From Mesocentrotus franciscanus (Eukaryota; Echinodermata; Echinoidea; Camarodonta; Strongylocentrotidae): a stretch of 64,000 bases of DNA. Location of the stretch: assembly GCA_037976565.1 (NCBI GenBank), contig CP137680.1:31021694-31085693 (forward strand). The letters are read 5' to 3'. Shown here piece after piece: positions 39,238-53,750 of this stretch (positions are counted from its first letter, which is position 1; each line of letters begins with the position of its first letter). The position numbers and the translations under genes were made by a program. The notes under the pieces were generated by a model. It saw only the letters and a list, made by a program, of their open reading frames with translations, searched no databases and was not told the origin of the DNA.

Positions 39238-39325
39238 TAATAATAATAATTATAACTTCTATTTATATAGCGCTTTTTTAAAGAGATTTAAATATCAAAG
39301 CGCTTTACGATATTGATGCAAGTAA
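39238..39325 (-). mobile_element. retroelement 3' tail, minus strand
   Basis: On the minus strand AAAGCGCTTTGATATTTAAA, then AAAAGCGCTATATAAATAG and (ATT)n mirror the tail of the LINE at 17,110-17,171. Only the 3' end is recognisable. Confidence 0.6.
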
Positions 39326-42189
39326 AACTACAACAGAGAAATGACAAGAGAACAAAAGTGAAATTATCAAACATAAGATAACAAGGTAAGGTAACAATTT
39401 AAGAACTAGGTTGAATATCCCACAATACCACAATTTCCTCATACCAGTACTCTCTTTGAGGTGCTCAATGGCTAGAAAGCCGAAATATACCACTTTGGGT
39501 TGATTGCATAACATCATGTCCATTTAACTGTATCTGATTGTAAAGATCCACGTAATTACAAACGCCCAATGGTCACGAGGAAATATTTGAGGTTGAATCT
39601 AAATACATCCATTAATCTTGAATGGACAGCTTTGTAATGGATGGTTGCTTAATCAGGATCACCTTTATGTTGTCTGCTCTGACTGAGATTGGGTATGTCA
39701 AGAATTTAGGTACTTTTAGCACTGTCATAACGAATTTGCAGGTTCACTAGTGTAGAACACAAACAATGCATAAATAATTCCAAACATTTGACAATTTTCA
39801 CACCAGTGATTAAATACAAATACAATTCTTTTAATTTGACAGATGAAATTGATACATGAAAAAAAACTTCATGTACGTTGTACAAGCATCCTAGAGGTCT
39901 TTATTGACCCCCTTTCAAATTCACTATAAATACAGTTTTCTACAGAAAATACTTTTAAAGTATATGCTTTTGTCAATTTTGAATATGATAAAATGTTTCC
40001 TCTATCTGTCCCCCAAAACTGAATAAACTTGATTTCATATTCAGAGTTTACTATCGTAATTGGTGAGAAAGTGATATGTATAAATCTGTGCTTTTCTACT
40101 GTATATGATATAAATTTCAGTCAGCCTCCATTTTATATTCAACATTAACATGTAACTCAATGTCAGGTCTAACTTGGACAACAACAAAACCCCTCTGGTA
40201 TGGAGATTTTTGTCAATAAGAATTCAATTTAACCCTTCATTGGCCTCTAGAACTGATTTTCATACCCACCTACATGTAGAGTTTCTGTTGACTTTGTTTA
40301 TGAGTAAAAACAATCACATCCTTCATTGCATGCCAAATATCTGACAGATTTTTTCAATTGAATTAGCAAGCCCTGACGAATAGTTTACTGTGATCTAAAT
40401 TCCATTGAATGTGGGTGGTTTAATATGAGCTGTCATCATAAATTCATTCTAGGTCAGATTGAAACAACAACTTTCATTTGATAAATGTGAACATCAAACT
40501 CCTGTATTAAATAAACTTCAGTTCATTTTTAAAGAGGTATCTTTTAATAAGGATAAACAAATCTGTAATTAATTTTTAATCAAAGTTAAGATGAAATTCA
40601 GATTGGAATAAGCAGTTTTACCACAGAATATGAATATTACATTTTCAGCTCTGCTTTCCATGAAGTCAGACTAAAACTGAAATTCAGTGAATTACTAAAA
40701 TGATAAAGTAAATCATTCTGTTAGTGCTATTAAATGCCATTGCCTCAAAGACTTTTGAGTAAAGCCACTCATTGAAATGATTGAACCATCCATGTGTGGG
40801 GACTTGTCAATTCAGCATCAGTCAACATCTCTGCCAGAATTATCAGCAAAATTCAGGAGTGATAAACTTGCCATTTGGAATCCACAATGATTTTCATTTC
40901 CATGTAATTAATTTGACTTAATCTCTATCACCTAGATCACATGATCACATGGAATTTTCTGGCTCTTTTTTGTACCATGGTGGCTGGCAATCTTACTCGC
41001 CTAAAAACTCTGTAACACAAATCTTTGAGTGTGTGCACTCACACTGTAAGAGGTCACCTAGCATGGCAAAGCAGGTCAACTACATACATGTATGTCTGGT
41101 GCATGCTGGGGCATTTGAGTGCAAGTAAATGGACAGAATACCCACCCCCCATATAAAAAAAATAAACGTATACAAAAAATATATAAACAATACATAAACC
41201 AAATATGAATAAATAAATAAAACAAAGGCACACTGCACAATGTTTGAAAACTAGGGACTAGATAGAAATTGAGATAGCAACAAGCAGAAGATACACCAGA
41301 CTGCATGCATACAGGAAATACTGTATTTTCCCACTAGATCCGGTAGGCCTAACAAGTTAACAACAATAATAGAATGGTAGGCTACTCTGATAAGTATTAC
41401 TATAAGGTTAAATTTTACTCTACATATTAAGAGCCATGTAGCAGAATTCAAATTTATTAACACACATTATTTAGATGAGCCAGAAGATCGATTGCCAGAC
41501 ATAGCAACAGATCATGACACCATGCATTCAGCTATCTCAAGCTATCACAGTCATATTACTTATATACATGTAAAAGGTCATTAGCATTCAATATGTGAAG
41601 AAATGTACATGTCATTGTTATTACATTTTTATAGTATTGACATTGATTAAACAGGGTCAAGAAGGTCACAATCTTTTGTGCCCAACTAAAAAGATGTATG
41701 AAATGTTATCAACTGTGACCGATTCAAATATGAAACTTTTTAAAAACTATGCGTGGATCGAGTATTGCAGAATCCAAATAATTCATCATAGTCATAGAAT
41801 ACTAAAATTTATTTCAACCATAGACAGGTGATAGATATTCTTATCATCAAAAGGTATAAGTTTTGTTTAAACTTTTGTTCTAAGCAGGGAGGTGTCCCTG
41901 TTCTAAGGCAGTAGCATGCAATTCAATCAATCATAATAATATACAGTATGTACACGTGTATGTGTCTAACTTTAGATCAGCTATCTGACTATACCAGGAT
42001 ACTTACAATGTGCATGAATTATCCCTCTGGCTTGGAGGCTGTCTTCGGCTCAGTTACGTCTGTCTAATTCCAGAAGTATTCCACTTCTGCAATTTGTCGA
42101 TGATCCAAGAAACACCTGATTATCCACAATAATTGATTGGCCCTACAGTACTTGTTAGTTGAATCCACAATTCACACAATACATACTAT
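39326..42189. other. no gene seen
   Basis: AT-rich sequence without inverted-end elements or tRNA-like boxes that I could define. Frames are short. Confidence 0.4.
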
Positions 42190-42351
42190 TCAGTGTACAC
42201 GTACTGAGACTGAGTGGCGAGCTCCGCTGGTTCATTCATTCATTCTAAAAGTGATTGCGCAAGTATTTTGTGTGTGCTGCCTGTACTGTGCTCGCTGAGC
42301 TGCAGAATCAGCAATTAGACAGCAAACCCCTGTCTAGCAATGCACAGGCGG
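42190..42351 (+). promoter_or_regulatory. possible non-coding first exon or promoter
   Basis: A unique, GC-richer stretch (GGCGAGCTCCGCTGG, GCTCGCTGAGCTGCAG) ends in GGCG|GTGAGTG, a near-ideal 5' splice donor at about 42,351. No open frame of note runs into it. This is a weak candidate for an untranslated first exon on the plus strand. Confidence 0.2.
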
Positions 42352-42740
42352 TGAGTGAAAGAAGTTATAATGTGTATGTCATATGTCGCGTGTAAATCGA
42401 GTCTGTCTCGACTCGTCCATTACTGAATAGAGGGGTGAGATGTTGTCAAGCGTAGCAATACCACGCCCCTTTTTTCATCTCCAACATCATTATCGAGCTG
42501 TGCTCCTCCTCTTCATCCTTTCCTATGTTTAGTGCTTGTCTCAGTCGGCTTGATTGTTTGTTTGTTTGTCTGTTTTTTTGTATGGCTGTCTATATATTTA
42601 TTCTCTCGCCCTGTGGTACTTTCTTACTCTCTTCATGCCTGTTCAAGTTGTCATGTTTTCTGTCTGGATGTGTCTGTCAGGCTTTCTGTATGAACCTTCC
42701 ACTATTTGTTTCCCTCTCGCTGGGCGCTGGCCTATAGTCC

Positions 42741-42761
42741 CCCCTCCCCCTCTCTCTCTCT

Positions 42762-42803
<42 letters not shown>

Positions 42804-42917
42804 CCCTCCCCTCTCTATCTCTCTCTGTCTCTCTCTCCGTATCTCTCTACCTTTTATCGTTTTTTTTATTTCCTTCTCTTTCTTCTTCTTCTTCTTCTTC
42901 TTCTTCTTCTTCTTCTT

Positions 42918-42948
<31 letters not shown>

Positions 42949-43035
42949 TTCTTCGTCTTCTTCTTCTCCTCTTATTCTTCATCTTCATCCCCCCTCCTCC
43001 TCCTCATCCTTCATTTTTCTTCTTTCTCTTCTCTT
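42741..43035. repeat. (CT)n and (TTC)n tracts
   Basis: About 100 bp of CT dinucleotides (42,748-42,845) are followed by a TTC run (42,883-42,946) and degenerate TTC/CTC sequence. The pyrimidine strand is the plus strand, opposite to the GAA tract at 27,991. Confidence 0.95.
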
Positions 43036-43040
43036 CTTGA

Positions 43041-46000
43041 GTGATCAATCAAGTCCATCAAATGTACTTTGGTTAGCCGGAACTGTAAAATAAATTATTC
43101 CTTGTTATCAATCTTTAAAACATATGTCCTATATTCTGCATGATTTAAATGCTATTTCGTCATCGCCTATTCTTTTGTTTGATGAAAGCTATAGTTCAGA
43201 GAGAGTGTAAGTTGAATGACCCTTAGGAATCCGTGTCATTGACATTATTGCCTCTTTCATGAGTATGATTTCATGTCAACATTTGATTTCAGAATGATTG
43301 ATAGGAGTAATAGGAGTGTAAACGAATGCTTTTATCGGTGTACAATGAATTTCTTTGTATTCGTAGTCGTTATGTACTCTGTCATTCACATGCATCCGTG
43401 CCGATGTATTTACCTAATTAATATTTCATACATGGAATTATGGATGAGGCCATTCTAGGCTGCGGTATGACTTGATGATCAAAAAGTACATTCTATAGGA
43501 AAGTTATGCCGTGTACCTCGTATGTATAGCCTTTTCCCCTCCGGGTTCTTCTTAAATATTGCAGGTATCCATGTGACCCCTAAACCCTGATGACTATAAT
43601 AATATAGGTACTGTAAATGAATGAAATAAATACCCAAAGTGTTTGAGATATCCAGATAATTATTGACAAACCGGGCAGGGAATGCCACCGCCATTAGCCT
43701 GAATGTTTAAATTACCTGATATTCAGGCAAGCACCACCTCATATTTTTGCCATGAAGTGCATGGTTTATGTTTTATTATAGTTATTATATTAGTTTTTTT
43801 ATGACAAACCACATCGTCAAAACGATAAAGTTCTACATTTAGAGCTCACTCAGACGATTTAAAAGTTTATTTTTGAGCTAGAGACAAGAATACAAGAAGT
43901 ATTGTCTGTATTAATTAGGTATATTAGGTATACTAGCAGCATGCAGGTACTACACATAATTTCAGTTTTTAAATAGGGATTAAATCAGACGTTCTCTGAA
44001 ACTATTTACTTAACGACACAATCATGTTAGACTGTCCACAAGAACCACGGGCCCGCTGTGAAAACCCTAAGCTCTCGCCATCTTTGTATATTTTCACAAA
44101 ATAAACTCGGATCAATTTTCTTTGAACAGAGTGTATCTTTCAATTTTGTCCAAGCATTTACTTGTAGAACTTATAACGATTTTATTTTTACACAAAATGG
44201 AGTACTAGTTTACCTACATTTGATCGCAGAGATGAATGTAATATTATTATCGGATAGGACTGAAGCTTTTAAACTTCTCCTTGAGTTCCTCAGATCAAAT
44301 ATTTTTTTAAAAATAAGTTTCTACACCGTGCAAGCGAGCAGAAGATTACACATCGTTATGTTCAAATTTTAGTTTCACATATTTCACCAGATAAGATGTA
44401 GATGGTACACAATCGGGAATCTCGCTTTCTGAAGGTAAGATTATATTCTGGCACCTCTCTATCCGAATATTTGGTACCTTAAATAGTATCTCTTAAGCAA
44501 TTCTCAAAACCTTTCATGCCTACAACGAAATCGGGTTATTTTGTAAGTAATGTATTTTCAACTTAATTTCTGGCACAAGTAGAAACTTTCTAAGATGAAG
44601 TCATTCTATAACAAACCACAAAATTGTGTTTTCTTTTTAAATAAACCTCCAGTGGAAGTTCTAAAAGTATACACTTTTGTATAACGACTTTAATTTGGTA
44701 CAAGATGGAGGAATATAGAGCAATCGAGTTTCTTCCAAATTGCTTTACAGTCTTTCCATACATCAATATACTTGACAATTATTCTCTATGGCATCCTCGT
44801 GTTTACGATGACGATACGGATCTTTTTATTGTGAGAGCTTTTCGATTAAATCTGCAAAATGAATGTAAATCCCCTACGTACAGAAACGACCGCATTGATT
44901 GTATTAAACAGTAAGAATGAAAATGAAATTATATCATTTTACACCTCCAGGGCTCCAAAAAGTAATCAGAAACGATTTGTACAAATTCTAGTTATTATGG
45001 GTGGTGTATAGCATACCATGACCAAAGTGCATGTAATACAAGGAATTTGATTTGATCATTCGTGACATGATGATAAATATTTTCTGGGTTAATGATAGCA
45101 GTTGTATATATGATGAAAAGACAGTGACAGAAATGGAGAGGGAAACACTTTGCTTGCAGTTGAATCACTCTGAATACAAGTTGATATTGATGGTGTAGGC
45201 CGTTTTTTGAAGGGAGAAAAGGCACACTGTGCCCCCTCGACAATTTTCCACTAAGGGAAAAAACTTCATGAAAATTGTTGCAAGGTAAATCATTTGCATT
45301 ATAGAACCTTATGAATAATACACCATTTTCAGAATTATTTGATCAGTCGAGTAAGTTGTAATATGACTTCACAAAATAGTGATGTTTAGCATATAATAAA
45401 GCCACACTTTAAACATGACGATACTAGTATATGAAAGATGGGGCAAGCCCAAAGGATCTAGCTCAATTGAACGCCGAAGTGAAGTCAATAAAGTCATAAA
45501 TATCCCCAAACATAGATTATGCTTCAACGGTCGAAAAATTGTAAATCAAAATGAACTTTTGCTCGCTCGAAAACAGTTTATGCATTATATATACTGTTGT
45601 TGCAAATCACATCACATCAGGATAAAAAATTATAAGTAACGTTTTGAGAAGAGATGTTTGGAAAATGTTGGGCACCCCCACCTATCCCGGCAAATAAGAT
45701 CCTGAAAAGGGATTTTCTTGTCGAAATACATGGATCACAATGATTCCGATTCCCCCTCCCTCCTTGAAAACAAGGTCTGGATACACCATCGGTGTCGTAG
45801 CCTATACTTGAATGAGGGGGAGGGGGGGGGGGTAGTAAAGGAAAGGAAGATGGGAAAGGAACGTGAGAAGTTATATGCGACCCTCCCACATACTCCCCTA
45901 TTTTGATGTCCTAACCCCCTTGGCCTACGCTTAAAACACGTTGCAGTTTGTTGATATAATTCCATGTATATCTGTTATTACATGTTCCTGTACTGCTATT

Positions 46001-46422
46001 CACTGCATAATTTGTTTTCGTTTTATATACATAAATCAAACTGTAAGAAACTGAGCACAAACACATAGAAACATATTAAAAAAGAACAGAGGAACAAAGG
46101 AAGGTCTGAAGGACATCTTCAAAACATTGATTTCTCTTTCATTCATGATATCATTGTGCAATTTATATACTTTCAATGCAAATCGATTTTTGCTACTGGC
46201 AATATAATAATTTATATCATTAGTATTGAATACCGACTACGACTCGGAATATTGTCCTTGCCTGTCCTGGTTGGGGAAAAACAGATGAAGAAGGACAAAA
46301 CGTCTCATACAGAGCGAGATATTAAAAACTTCAAGGATACAAACATTCCTTTCAGTTTGTGCAATGGTTATCATAATGGGTAATCATTCAAACTATCACA
46401 AGAGGAGTGTGGAATATACCAA
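43041..46422. other. no gene proven
   Basis: Slightly richer in CpG than average. Frames at 44,058-44,372 (104 codons) and 44,705-44,914 (69 codons) start with ATG but have no known motif and no clear splice neighbours. Confidence 0.35.
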
Positions 46423-46436
46423 GTTGCCATAGAAAC
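46423..46436 (+). promoter_or_regulatory. RFX X-box-like site
   Basis: GTTGCCATAGAAAC fits the general X-box pattern (two half-sites separated by AT). The right half is less palindromic than the site at 1,081. No adjacent exon was recognised. Confidence 0.35.
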
Positions 46437-46849
46437 CCGAAGCCTTATACTATTATTGTTTGCGTAGAGTGGGTAAGTGTTATGATAGATGGTACCTGGG
46501 AATGACGAGTCAATATAATGACACCTGACATGATTGATTAAACGTGATCATTGGGTTGTTATTCTGCTTCATGTTGATATCAAAATACCTGTTTGTTCTT
46601 ATTTTCTCACAGTAACATGCATATCGAATCCTCATGAAACCCTCTACCGGTCTGCTTACTTTCCATTGAAGCAATCGAATTTCTCTTTATAAATTTTTAC
46701 AATTTATGACTTTGAACAATGATAAAAGAAAATGTAATCATTCTCAGCTGCTAACCTTGTACCGGGCCGACTTTGTGCAATTTGTATTTTTACAATCAAC
46801 AAAATATAATTGTTGGTTATTATACTATACACCATTGTAAAGGTGTTAT

Positions 46850-47010
46850 GGTTTAGTGGCACGCGATCAAACTGTGGATCAAAACTTTAATGGTCCATGT
46901 TTCGAGTCCCATCGCGGCCCTGATGTCCTTTGGCATGACTAGGGCACTATATAGGCCTACATTAGCCACACTCCACCCAGGTGAAGTAATAGATATCCGG
47001 TAGGAAGAAA
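46850..47010 (+). mobile_element. tRNA-derived SINE
   Basis: The head AAGGTGTTATGGTTTAGTGG carries an A-box-like segment, and TTCGAGTCCC at 46901-46910 is a good B box. The body CACTCCACCCAGGTGAAGTA then ATATCCGGTAGGAAG is typical of SINE bodies with a CACCCAGGTG word. It shares its head with the copy at 58,485-58,553 on the other strand. Confidence 0.75.
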
Positions 47011-47239
47011 ATTGTTATCAGCTCAAAATTAGCATACAGTCTCTCCGATTGCTATTATTCCCCTCAGATAATACATTATTCTGCTACTTATTATTCAGTG
47101 ATACTCCGAATTTTCCTTTTCAGTAAACTTTCACTTTTGGTCCTTTCGGTCCCCTTTTTACAAATCTGCTAAGCTGGAAAAGGTCAACGTTTCGTATTCG
47201 TTAATAATATATTTCCACATTTCTTCTTTTTGTTGTGTA

Positions 47240-47782
47240 TTAAAGATACTGTATCCCTTTTGCAGCCAACATAAAATTATCGAGAACTTTGCAGGAATTA
47301 TGAATATGTCATGTGTGTCCTATCTATAAGATTTAAACATTAGCAGTGTCCTAGTATTCAAATAATGCAAGGAAACCTGTTTACCTTCTAGACTTCACTG
47401 TCAGACACTATTGAGTGAGTGAGTGACATCTTTTTATCTTTGGTAATAACATACATAAAAAGAGCTGTAACAGGTACATGAGCATGATTATGTCTACATC
47501 AATAACCCACTACTTGTAATGGCCAAAATTACACTGATTGAATCTTTGTGCAGCACAAAACGTACGACCATTCGGTAAAAAGGTCTGAAAATCAGACTAT
47601 TACTTAGGTGATTGCAATCACTTAAGTCGATTCGACAACTAATGGTCGTTATTTTCCCACTAAAAGCCATTTACAAGCCCTTTCGTTTTGAGGGAAGTTC
47701 TAAGTTAGTATTGTCTTTCAAATGCCGGTGGAATTTAACCTTTTCATTTGTTTGGCCTGCAGATGGGACATAGTACCTTTAA
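47240..47782 (-). mobile_element. TTAA element, copy 2 (uninterrupted)
   Basis: This 543-bp copy has the ends TTAAAGATACTGTATCCC and the complement of GGGACATAGTACCTTTAA. It matches 36,907-37,602 in reverse complement and lacks the nested MITE. Confidence 0.92.
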
Positions 47783-50397
47783 TGATCCTCAGTATAAACG
47801 GTTCTCAAGCTTCTTTTCTTTCAATACTCACTAAGCCAAGAAAGCATGTCCTCCTCAGAGTTGATCCGAGGGTTTAAGCTTTTTTACTTACTAATCTGTC
47901 AAGAGTAAACCATGATCAGTTTGTTCAGCACACATTACATCTAAGAAACTATCAACAAATACAAGTAGATATAGTATAAACAGCTCGCTGCAGTCAGACG
48001 AAGAAGGGATGAAATAACAATGGGAAGCTACCGGTCAATATACCGTAGCCCTGTTAGTAAATATAGAAAGAATTCATGGAGCAGGGCCCGTATAGAAGAA
48101 ACAGATTCAAATTGTTGAACCAAAACTTCTGTTATACTTCTGGTGAGAAAAGTAAATAATACTTCGGGCCTGATTCCAATTTTTCAATTTCACGGTTTTC
48201 AGCATCCGTTTGGCAGATGCATATAGTCAACACCTTATAGGTAGTAATAAAATTCCCAGTGCGTTTCCCATGTACAGATTTAGGTTTAAAAAATATGTCA
48301 TATGAGAATACTTTTAAAAATGTTCAACATACACTATTTACTATTTCCATTCTATCACATTCCCATTAAATAAAATATTCGTTATCAACCAACTTCCCAT
48401 GCTTGTTTACTCGCCACTTAAGTGATATATATTTTTTAAACTGAATTTATGTCGAGATTTTGTATCAGTCTTAATTGTTTGTTTTTCTATTGTCATAATG
48501 ATTTGTAAAGTGAAATTCTGTGTAAATTTATTTGCTGTTATTGTGGAAATAAATGAAATGAAATTAATCTTCTCATGCATTCTTTTATTTCTCAGCCTCG
48601 CAGTCATATCTGGTATAGTCCTCAATATAGGTTATCTCCTTTCTCACAAGTGTTTATACACTCTAATATCAATTTATAAGTAGGGGCACTGGAATATATG
48701 GGGGGCTACGATCGGCCCATTCCCTTTTTAAAAGCTATTCGTGCATATTTCACAAAGAAGTAACATGTCACCAACTGCGTTTTGTGTTTTGGGATCACTA
48801 AATATTAAACCCAAACTGCACCCATAAATTTGAAAACTGTTTTTCTTTGTTTGTCAGATATTTTCAAGTGAAGTGCCCCCATTGAATGTAGACCCCGCCT
48901 CGAGGGAGACTAAAACTTTCCTGACATTAAATTTTCCCTAGATTTTCCCTAGAAATACAACAATGTTTAGTCCTTTAATAGTGTTTAAAAGTATTTTCTA
49001 TGTTTACCCCTCTCTTAATAAGTAGACATGTTGGAGGGTGGAGGGGCGCGGTTGTTTGGCCCTTGGAGCCCCTGTGCTTTAAGTCGATCTCAGGTTTCTA
49101 CCATGTTTACTGTGCTTTCATTCTTAAGTATCTTTAAAAGATGGTGATATCAAAGAGAGAAGAAAAAAAAAACACTAGTGCAAGAATAAAATATTGACGA
49201 GTTAAATTTTGTATACCCAAAGCATGAATTCCTCTGAAAGGACGTAAACAAATATGTTAACCATTATGTTAACAATGATTCATGTGAACGGAGAGATTGA
49301 ATTAATATAACCAAGAAAAGCTGGTTGCCATAATTATTAGCAACCTAAGTGCTCCCCCTGACTCCATTGTAAGATTTTCTTTTTCAATTTGTTATCATTT
49401 TGTCACGCTGGCGACATGAATTTAGACTCTGGAGACTTGCTGAGATTTGGGCAAATATTTGAGAAGTGGAAGTAAAATTTTCAACAGGTAAATCAATATT
49501 TGAAATTTTTTTTGAAGCAATATTTCAGACGGGAGTCATTTAAAGACTCAAATGATCATGAGTTTGACAGCTGGTCATGACGGTAGCCAAGTTAACATCA
49601 ATACTCTGAATTATACTTCGATGTATCTATAAGAGCGACGTTGTAAATTAAGGAATTATGAACTTCGAAAAGAGAGAGAAAATAAATTTTACAAAACTTA
49701 AGTTGTTTTACAAAATAATTACCACTTATGGGGGAGGAAAAACACGAGTAATGAGAAATATGAGAGCATAATGGTTGGGTATTTGTCCTTGGTTAGAAAG
49801 GTTTCGTGAAGGCGACGATGAAGGCAGCTCCATTATTCATCACTCATTGACTCAAGAATGCAGGGACGTGCTCAAAAGTATTTACCTTGAGAATAACCAT
49901 GTAATTAACTGTAGTATTCTCGATCGCTTAGCTACAGCCTAGAAGTAACAAATACGATATAGTAGTCAAGAATAGCATACATGTAATGAAGCGTGGTAGC
50001 TATAAGCGTCAAATAGAGTCGAATGTCATGTTGTTTTCTTATAATTATAAAACTATACTTAGATGAAAGATAAACGTATAGGACCAAAGAGATATCACAA
50101 CATCTCTTTGATAGGACTTAATACCCCCCCAAAAAAAAAAAAACATAAACATAAAATTTGAAAGAATGAACATAAAACAACGACACGAACTAAAACAATT
50201 ACACAAATGTCATATTATCAGTCTATATCCATTTCACATGTTCGTAATTACTTAATTCATATATATTCAAACATAAACATGAAACCATCATGTTTCTCGT
50301 CAATGGTTTGCGAGAACACTATACTTCGGGAGCGGAAATAAGCTCTCTATTTTTCTACATTATAAAAGGGATTGGAAGTGAACACAAGTGCTCCTAG
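47783..50397. other. no gene seen
   Basis: Apart from a possible retroelement tail at 48,480 nothing is supported. A few CpG-bearing words occur but no exon chain. Confidence 0.4.
48480..48570 (+). mobile_element. possible retroelement tail
   Basis: TTGTGGAAATAAATGAAATG after a T-rich, GT-rich stretch resembles LINE 3' ends. No coding part is visible upstream. Confidence 0.25.
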
Positions 50398-50402
50398 AGA
50401 GG

Positions 50403-50463
<61 letters not shown>

Positions 50464-50466
50464 AGA
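50398..50466. repeat. (GA)n microsatellite
   Basis: A GA run of about 60 bp with one TA interruption. Confidence 0.95.
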
Positions 50467-53351
50467 AATAAGAAGGGGGGCTGTGGATATTTTCGTCAAT
50501 ATTTAAACAGAAGTGGGCTGATATAACACATTTCACAAAGAAGTGAGGAGATCATTTTGAAAGCACTTGACGAATTCCGTGGAAATTAAACAAAGCAATA
50601 TACCTGATCATACAAAGGTATGCACTCCAAACGGAAACGGCTAACATCAAACGATGGTATGGAATCAATATAAACTTCTGGTTTTATATCAATAGGTATG
50701 ACGAGACAGAGTCACGATCCTGAAGCTAGAATGACATGGACATGAAACTTACTTCACTGTTGCCCACAAAGTTGGAATAATAATATCCCCCCCCCCTTTT
50801 TTCATGAAAATGATTGTGACAATGTAGTTTATTCTTGATAATTATATGAACTTATCTTTATTTATATCTTCTTAGAACTTTATTGATCAGTCTGTTAAAG
50901 AGTCGTAGAGATTGATCATAAAAGTTGTGAGAAGATATAAACTTATATACAGAACAAATAAACGTTATCGACACAGTGATTTAACGATGAGTGCTAAAAA
51001 AAAATTATTCCATCTTTATGGGCAACAGTGTATGTAGTAGCATATATCAAGATAGATTCCACACTGGGTCCTTTATAGGGTTAGGGCTGCTTTGCGAGGA
51101 ATCTTTCATTAATGGGCAGATCGCTTGAATCATGGATTCATTCATAGCTTGACTGCTACTTTGACTGATCAGTACGTGAATGGTTTAATTTGTTGATCAA
51201 TTTTTTTGTTTGTAAGAGACTAATATACAGCTAAATCAAATATTTAGCCTTTCCCACATGTATTTTGCTAACATTTATTGCATTCAACCACAGTATCAAA
51301 CCTCACTCCAATATTATAGGTACAATGAAACCTGTGATCAATGGTTCAGGATTTAACAAAAAATAGAAATCATTGCCATATATGAGCGCCAGGGGGTTGC
51401 TATATAATAGAGATGCTCGATATTGTTATTACTAGCATTATGCATTTATTTCATTTATCGTTAACGATATTTTCTTAGTGTATAGCGTCGTGAAATACAA
51501 ACTATTCCTGTGCTGGTCCAGTAGCTTCGTTTTCATAGCATATTTTGCAAAATATACAGCATTTATAGACTGTTGACCCAAGGTTGAAAGAGACTAATCC
51601 AGAAACGTAGTCTCTTAATAGCATATAGGGGGGGGGGGGCTGAAATATGAAGCTTTTATACCCTTTTCCAAAAGAGAAAAGTAATAGAAATAGAAGAAAA
51701 TTAAAGTACAAAATGATAAAGTGAGATAAAGAAGAAATGAAAGTATAAATAGAGATAGGAAGAGAGAGGATGACGAGTCTCAGTGAAAGAAAAGATTATA
51801 TTTCAAGAGAGTAATTAACAGTTGAATGAGAGGTAGTGTGAGAAAGACCACAGATGATAATATAGAAACAGCTAAATAAAGAAAGCATTGTTTTATAGAA
51901 ACATATAGTTATGAAATTTAGGAAGAACAGAATGACTAAAAGTGAAACACACGTAGGTCACGAGGTAAATAAGCTTGCGAAAAAGAGGCAAAGAATAGAA
52001 ATGAAATGACAGGAAAAATGTGGAGAGATGTTCTTGTTTGATTGGCAGATTGTTATTACATGTCAATCACTTATTAGTCTTAATGCTGTCATGCTTTAAA
52101 TATAGCCCAAATAAAAGATACGTGGATCAATAAACATTCACAATAATAGTGTGATATGACTAGAACTTACAACCCCCTCTCTGTTATCTCAAACAACATA
52201 CTAACCATATACCAAGCTTGAATGCAAAACAAGAATAATTTGAATGCATAGTTGTCATGATTTGACAAGAAAAATACTCGAACTGAGAGCGGAAGGATGT
52301 ACTTGGGGTTGGATGGACAGAAACGAAACCACTAATACATAAATCAGTTTATAAAATAAAACCTCCGACATGCTCAGTCTCATAACGCTATAGCAATGAA
52401 GAGACGCATTAAGGAAATAAGAGTACCGGTAATGAATAAATAGAGAGAGAGACCACATGGTAATGATATTGACTAGATAATGTGCATAAAATCTAGTCCA
52501 TCAATTAATGTTTTTATAAGAAGATATAAATTATTTTTACCCCAACAATATATATAAAGAGTGACTTTGTACACGGTCAGGTCCCCCCACCTCTATTTAG
52601 GCATTAGTTTTTTTTTAAATCACCTTTTTAAACAACAATATTATACTGTATTTTTGTTTCGATGGCAGCACCAATAAAGTCGTACGCTTTCCTAGCTGTC
52701 TCCACATTCATGACATTTTTGTTGTTGTTGTAATCTATTGTAAATGTTTTTCTTTAACTTGTACACTATGTTTTGTATTTTATATGTTTTTTATGATGAT
52801 TGAAATAAAGATCAATTTCAAAATATAATCAAATAAATTGAATAAACTAGTAGAGGAATGAACTCAGAAATGCTGGATAGACGGATGAAGGATATGCAGT
52901 CAGATCATTGAATGAATGAAACAGACATTGCAGAACGACTTTAATGGGCTTGGTGTCAACATCAGGAAAGTACCCATTGTGGTAGGGTCCATTCGATATT
53001 AAACAAGGTACGGTGTTCAAGCCCATACCATTCATCACCCTAAGGGAATGATGGATCAGTGCATAAGAGAGATCAGTAACAATAGAGTTGAGAGCATAAT
53101 TTGAAGGAAAAAATAGAGAATGATAGATTCTAATGACAGAATGTATTAGACAAATGAACATGTTATGGATGGATGGATGAAGAACAGCATGCACATGGCT
53201 CATTAATTTAGATTGTACATGAAATTTTGTATGAATTTATTGAAATGAAAGGCAAATTTCTAAACTATCCAGGTGTTTCCTGATACGGTGGAACAAAAAC
53301 ACCGACTATTTCTAAACTCATTTCCATTTCCAGCTTCAAGGAAGATCTAGT
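50467..53351. other. no gene seen
   Basis: Contains homopolymer C and G runs (50,788; 51,629), purine-rich low-complexity DNA (51,665-52,020) and a possible LINE tail at 52,725. A 118-codon minus frame at 52,847-53,203 is unrecognised and lacks splice context. Confidence 0.4.
52725..52840 (+). mobile_element. possible LINE 3' tail
   Basis: TTTTTTATGATGATTGAAATAAAG resembles the tail at 11,725 in wording. Only the tail is seen and no coding part is recognisable upstream. Confidence 0.3.
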
Positions 53352-53490
53352 TAAAGGTATAGTTCTGGTCATGCGATTGCATTGTGAAAGAAACGATGTG
53401 GAATAGATCAGAAAAGGTTGATCATTTAGCATATAAGTATTGGTATACTGCAAGGTTCTGGAATCATTGAAATGATAAGAAATTTGGCCC
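53352..53490 (+). repeat. dispersed repeat, copy 1
   Basis: This is the partner of 61,668-61,795 (shared words GGTTGATCAT, TAGCATATAAGTATT, TGGAATCAT, GAAATGATAAGAAAT). It is preceded by TTAAAGGTATAG, which could be the end of a TTAA-type element, but no matching opposite end was found. Confidence 0.7.
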
Positions 53491-53750
53491 GGTCTTGTAT
53501 GATCACGTATTAGTCAAAACAGATTATTTCACATGATTGGTAATTAAGAGCTTCCATTTCATTTTTTGAGAGGGGGGCATTTCCAAAACTGGTCTATCCT
53601 TTAATATTATTTCTTTAAAAAAAAAATCCTAAAATGAAAAAGTGCTGGAAAGGATATGAAAAGTATACAAACAACAACATAGACCACGTTTAACAAAATA
53701 AGGGTACTCCAAAACAAAGAATTGTTGTAAACCTGCTAATATAAAACATT

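Noticed and set aside
42554..43093. 179-codon Ser-rich open frame
   Set aside because: It runs through the CT and TTC tracts; the composition explains it fully.
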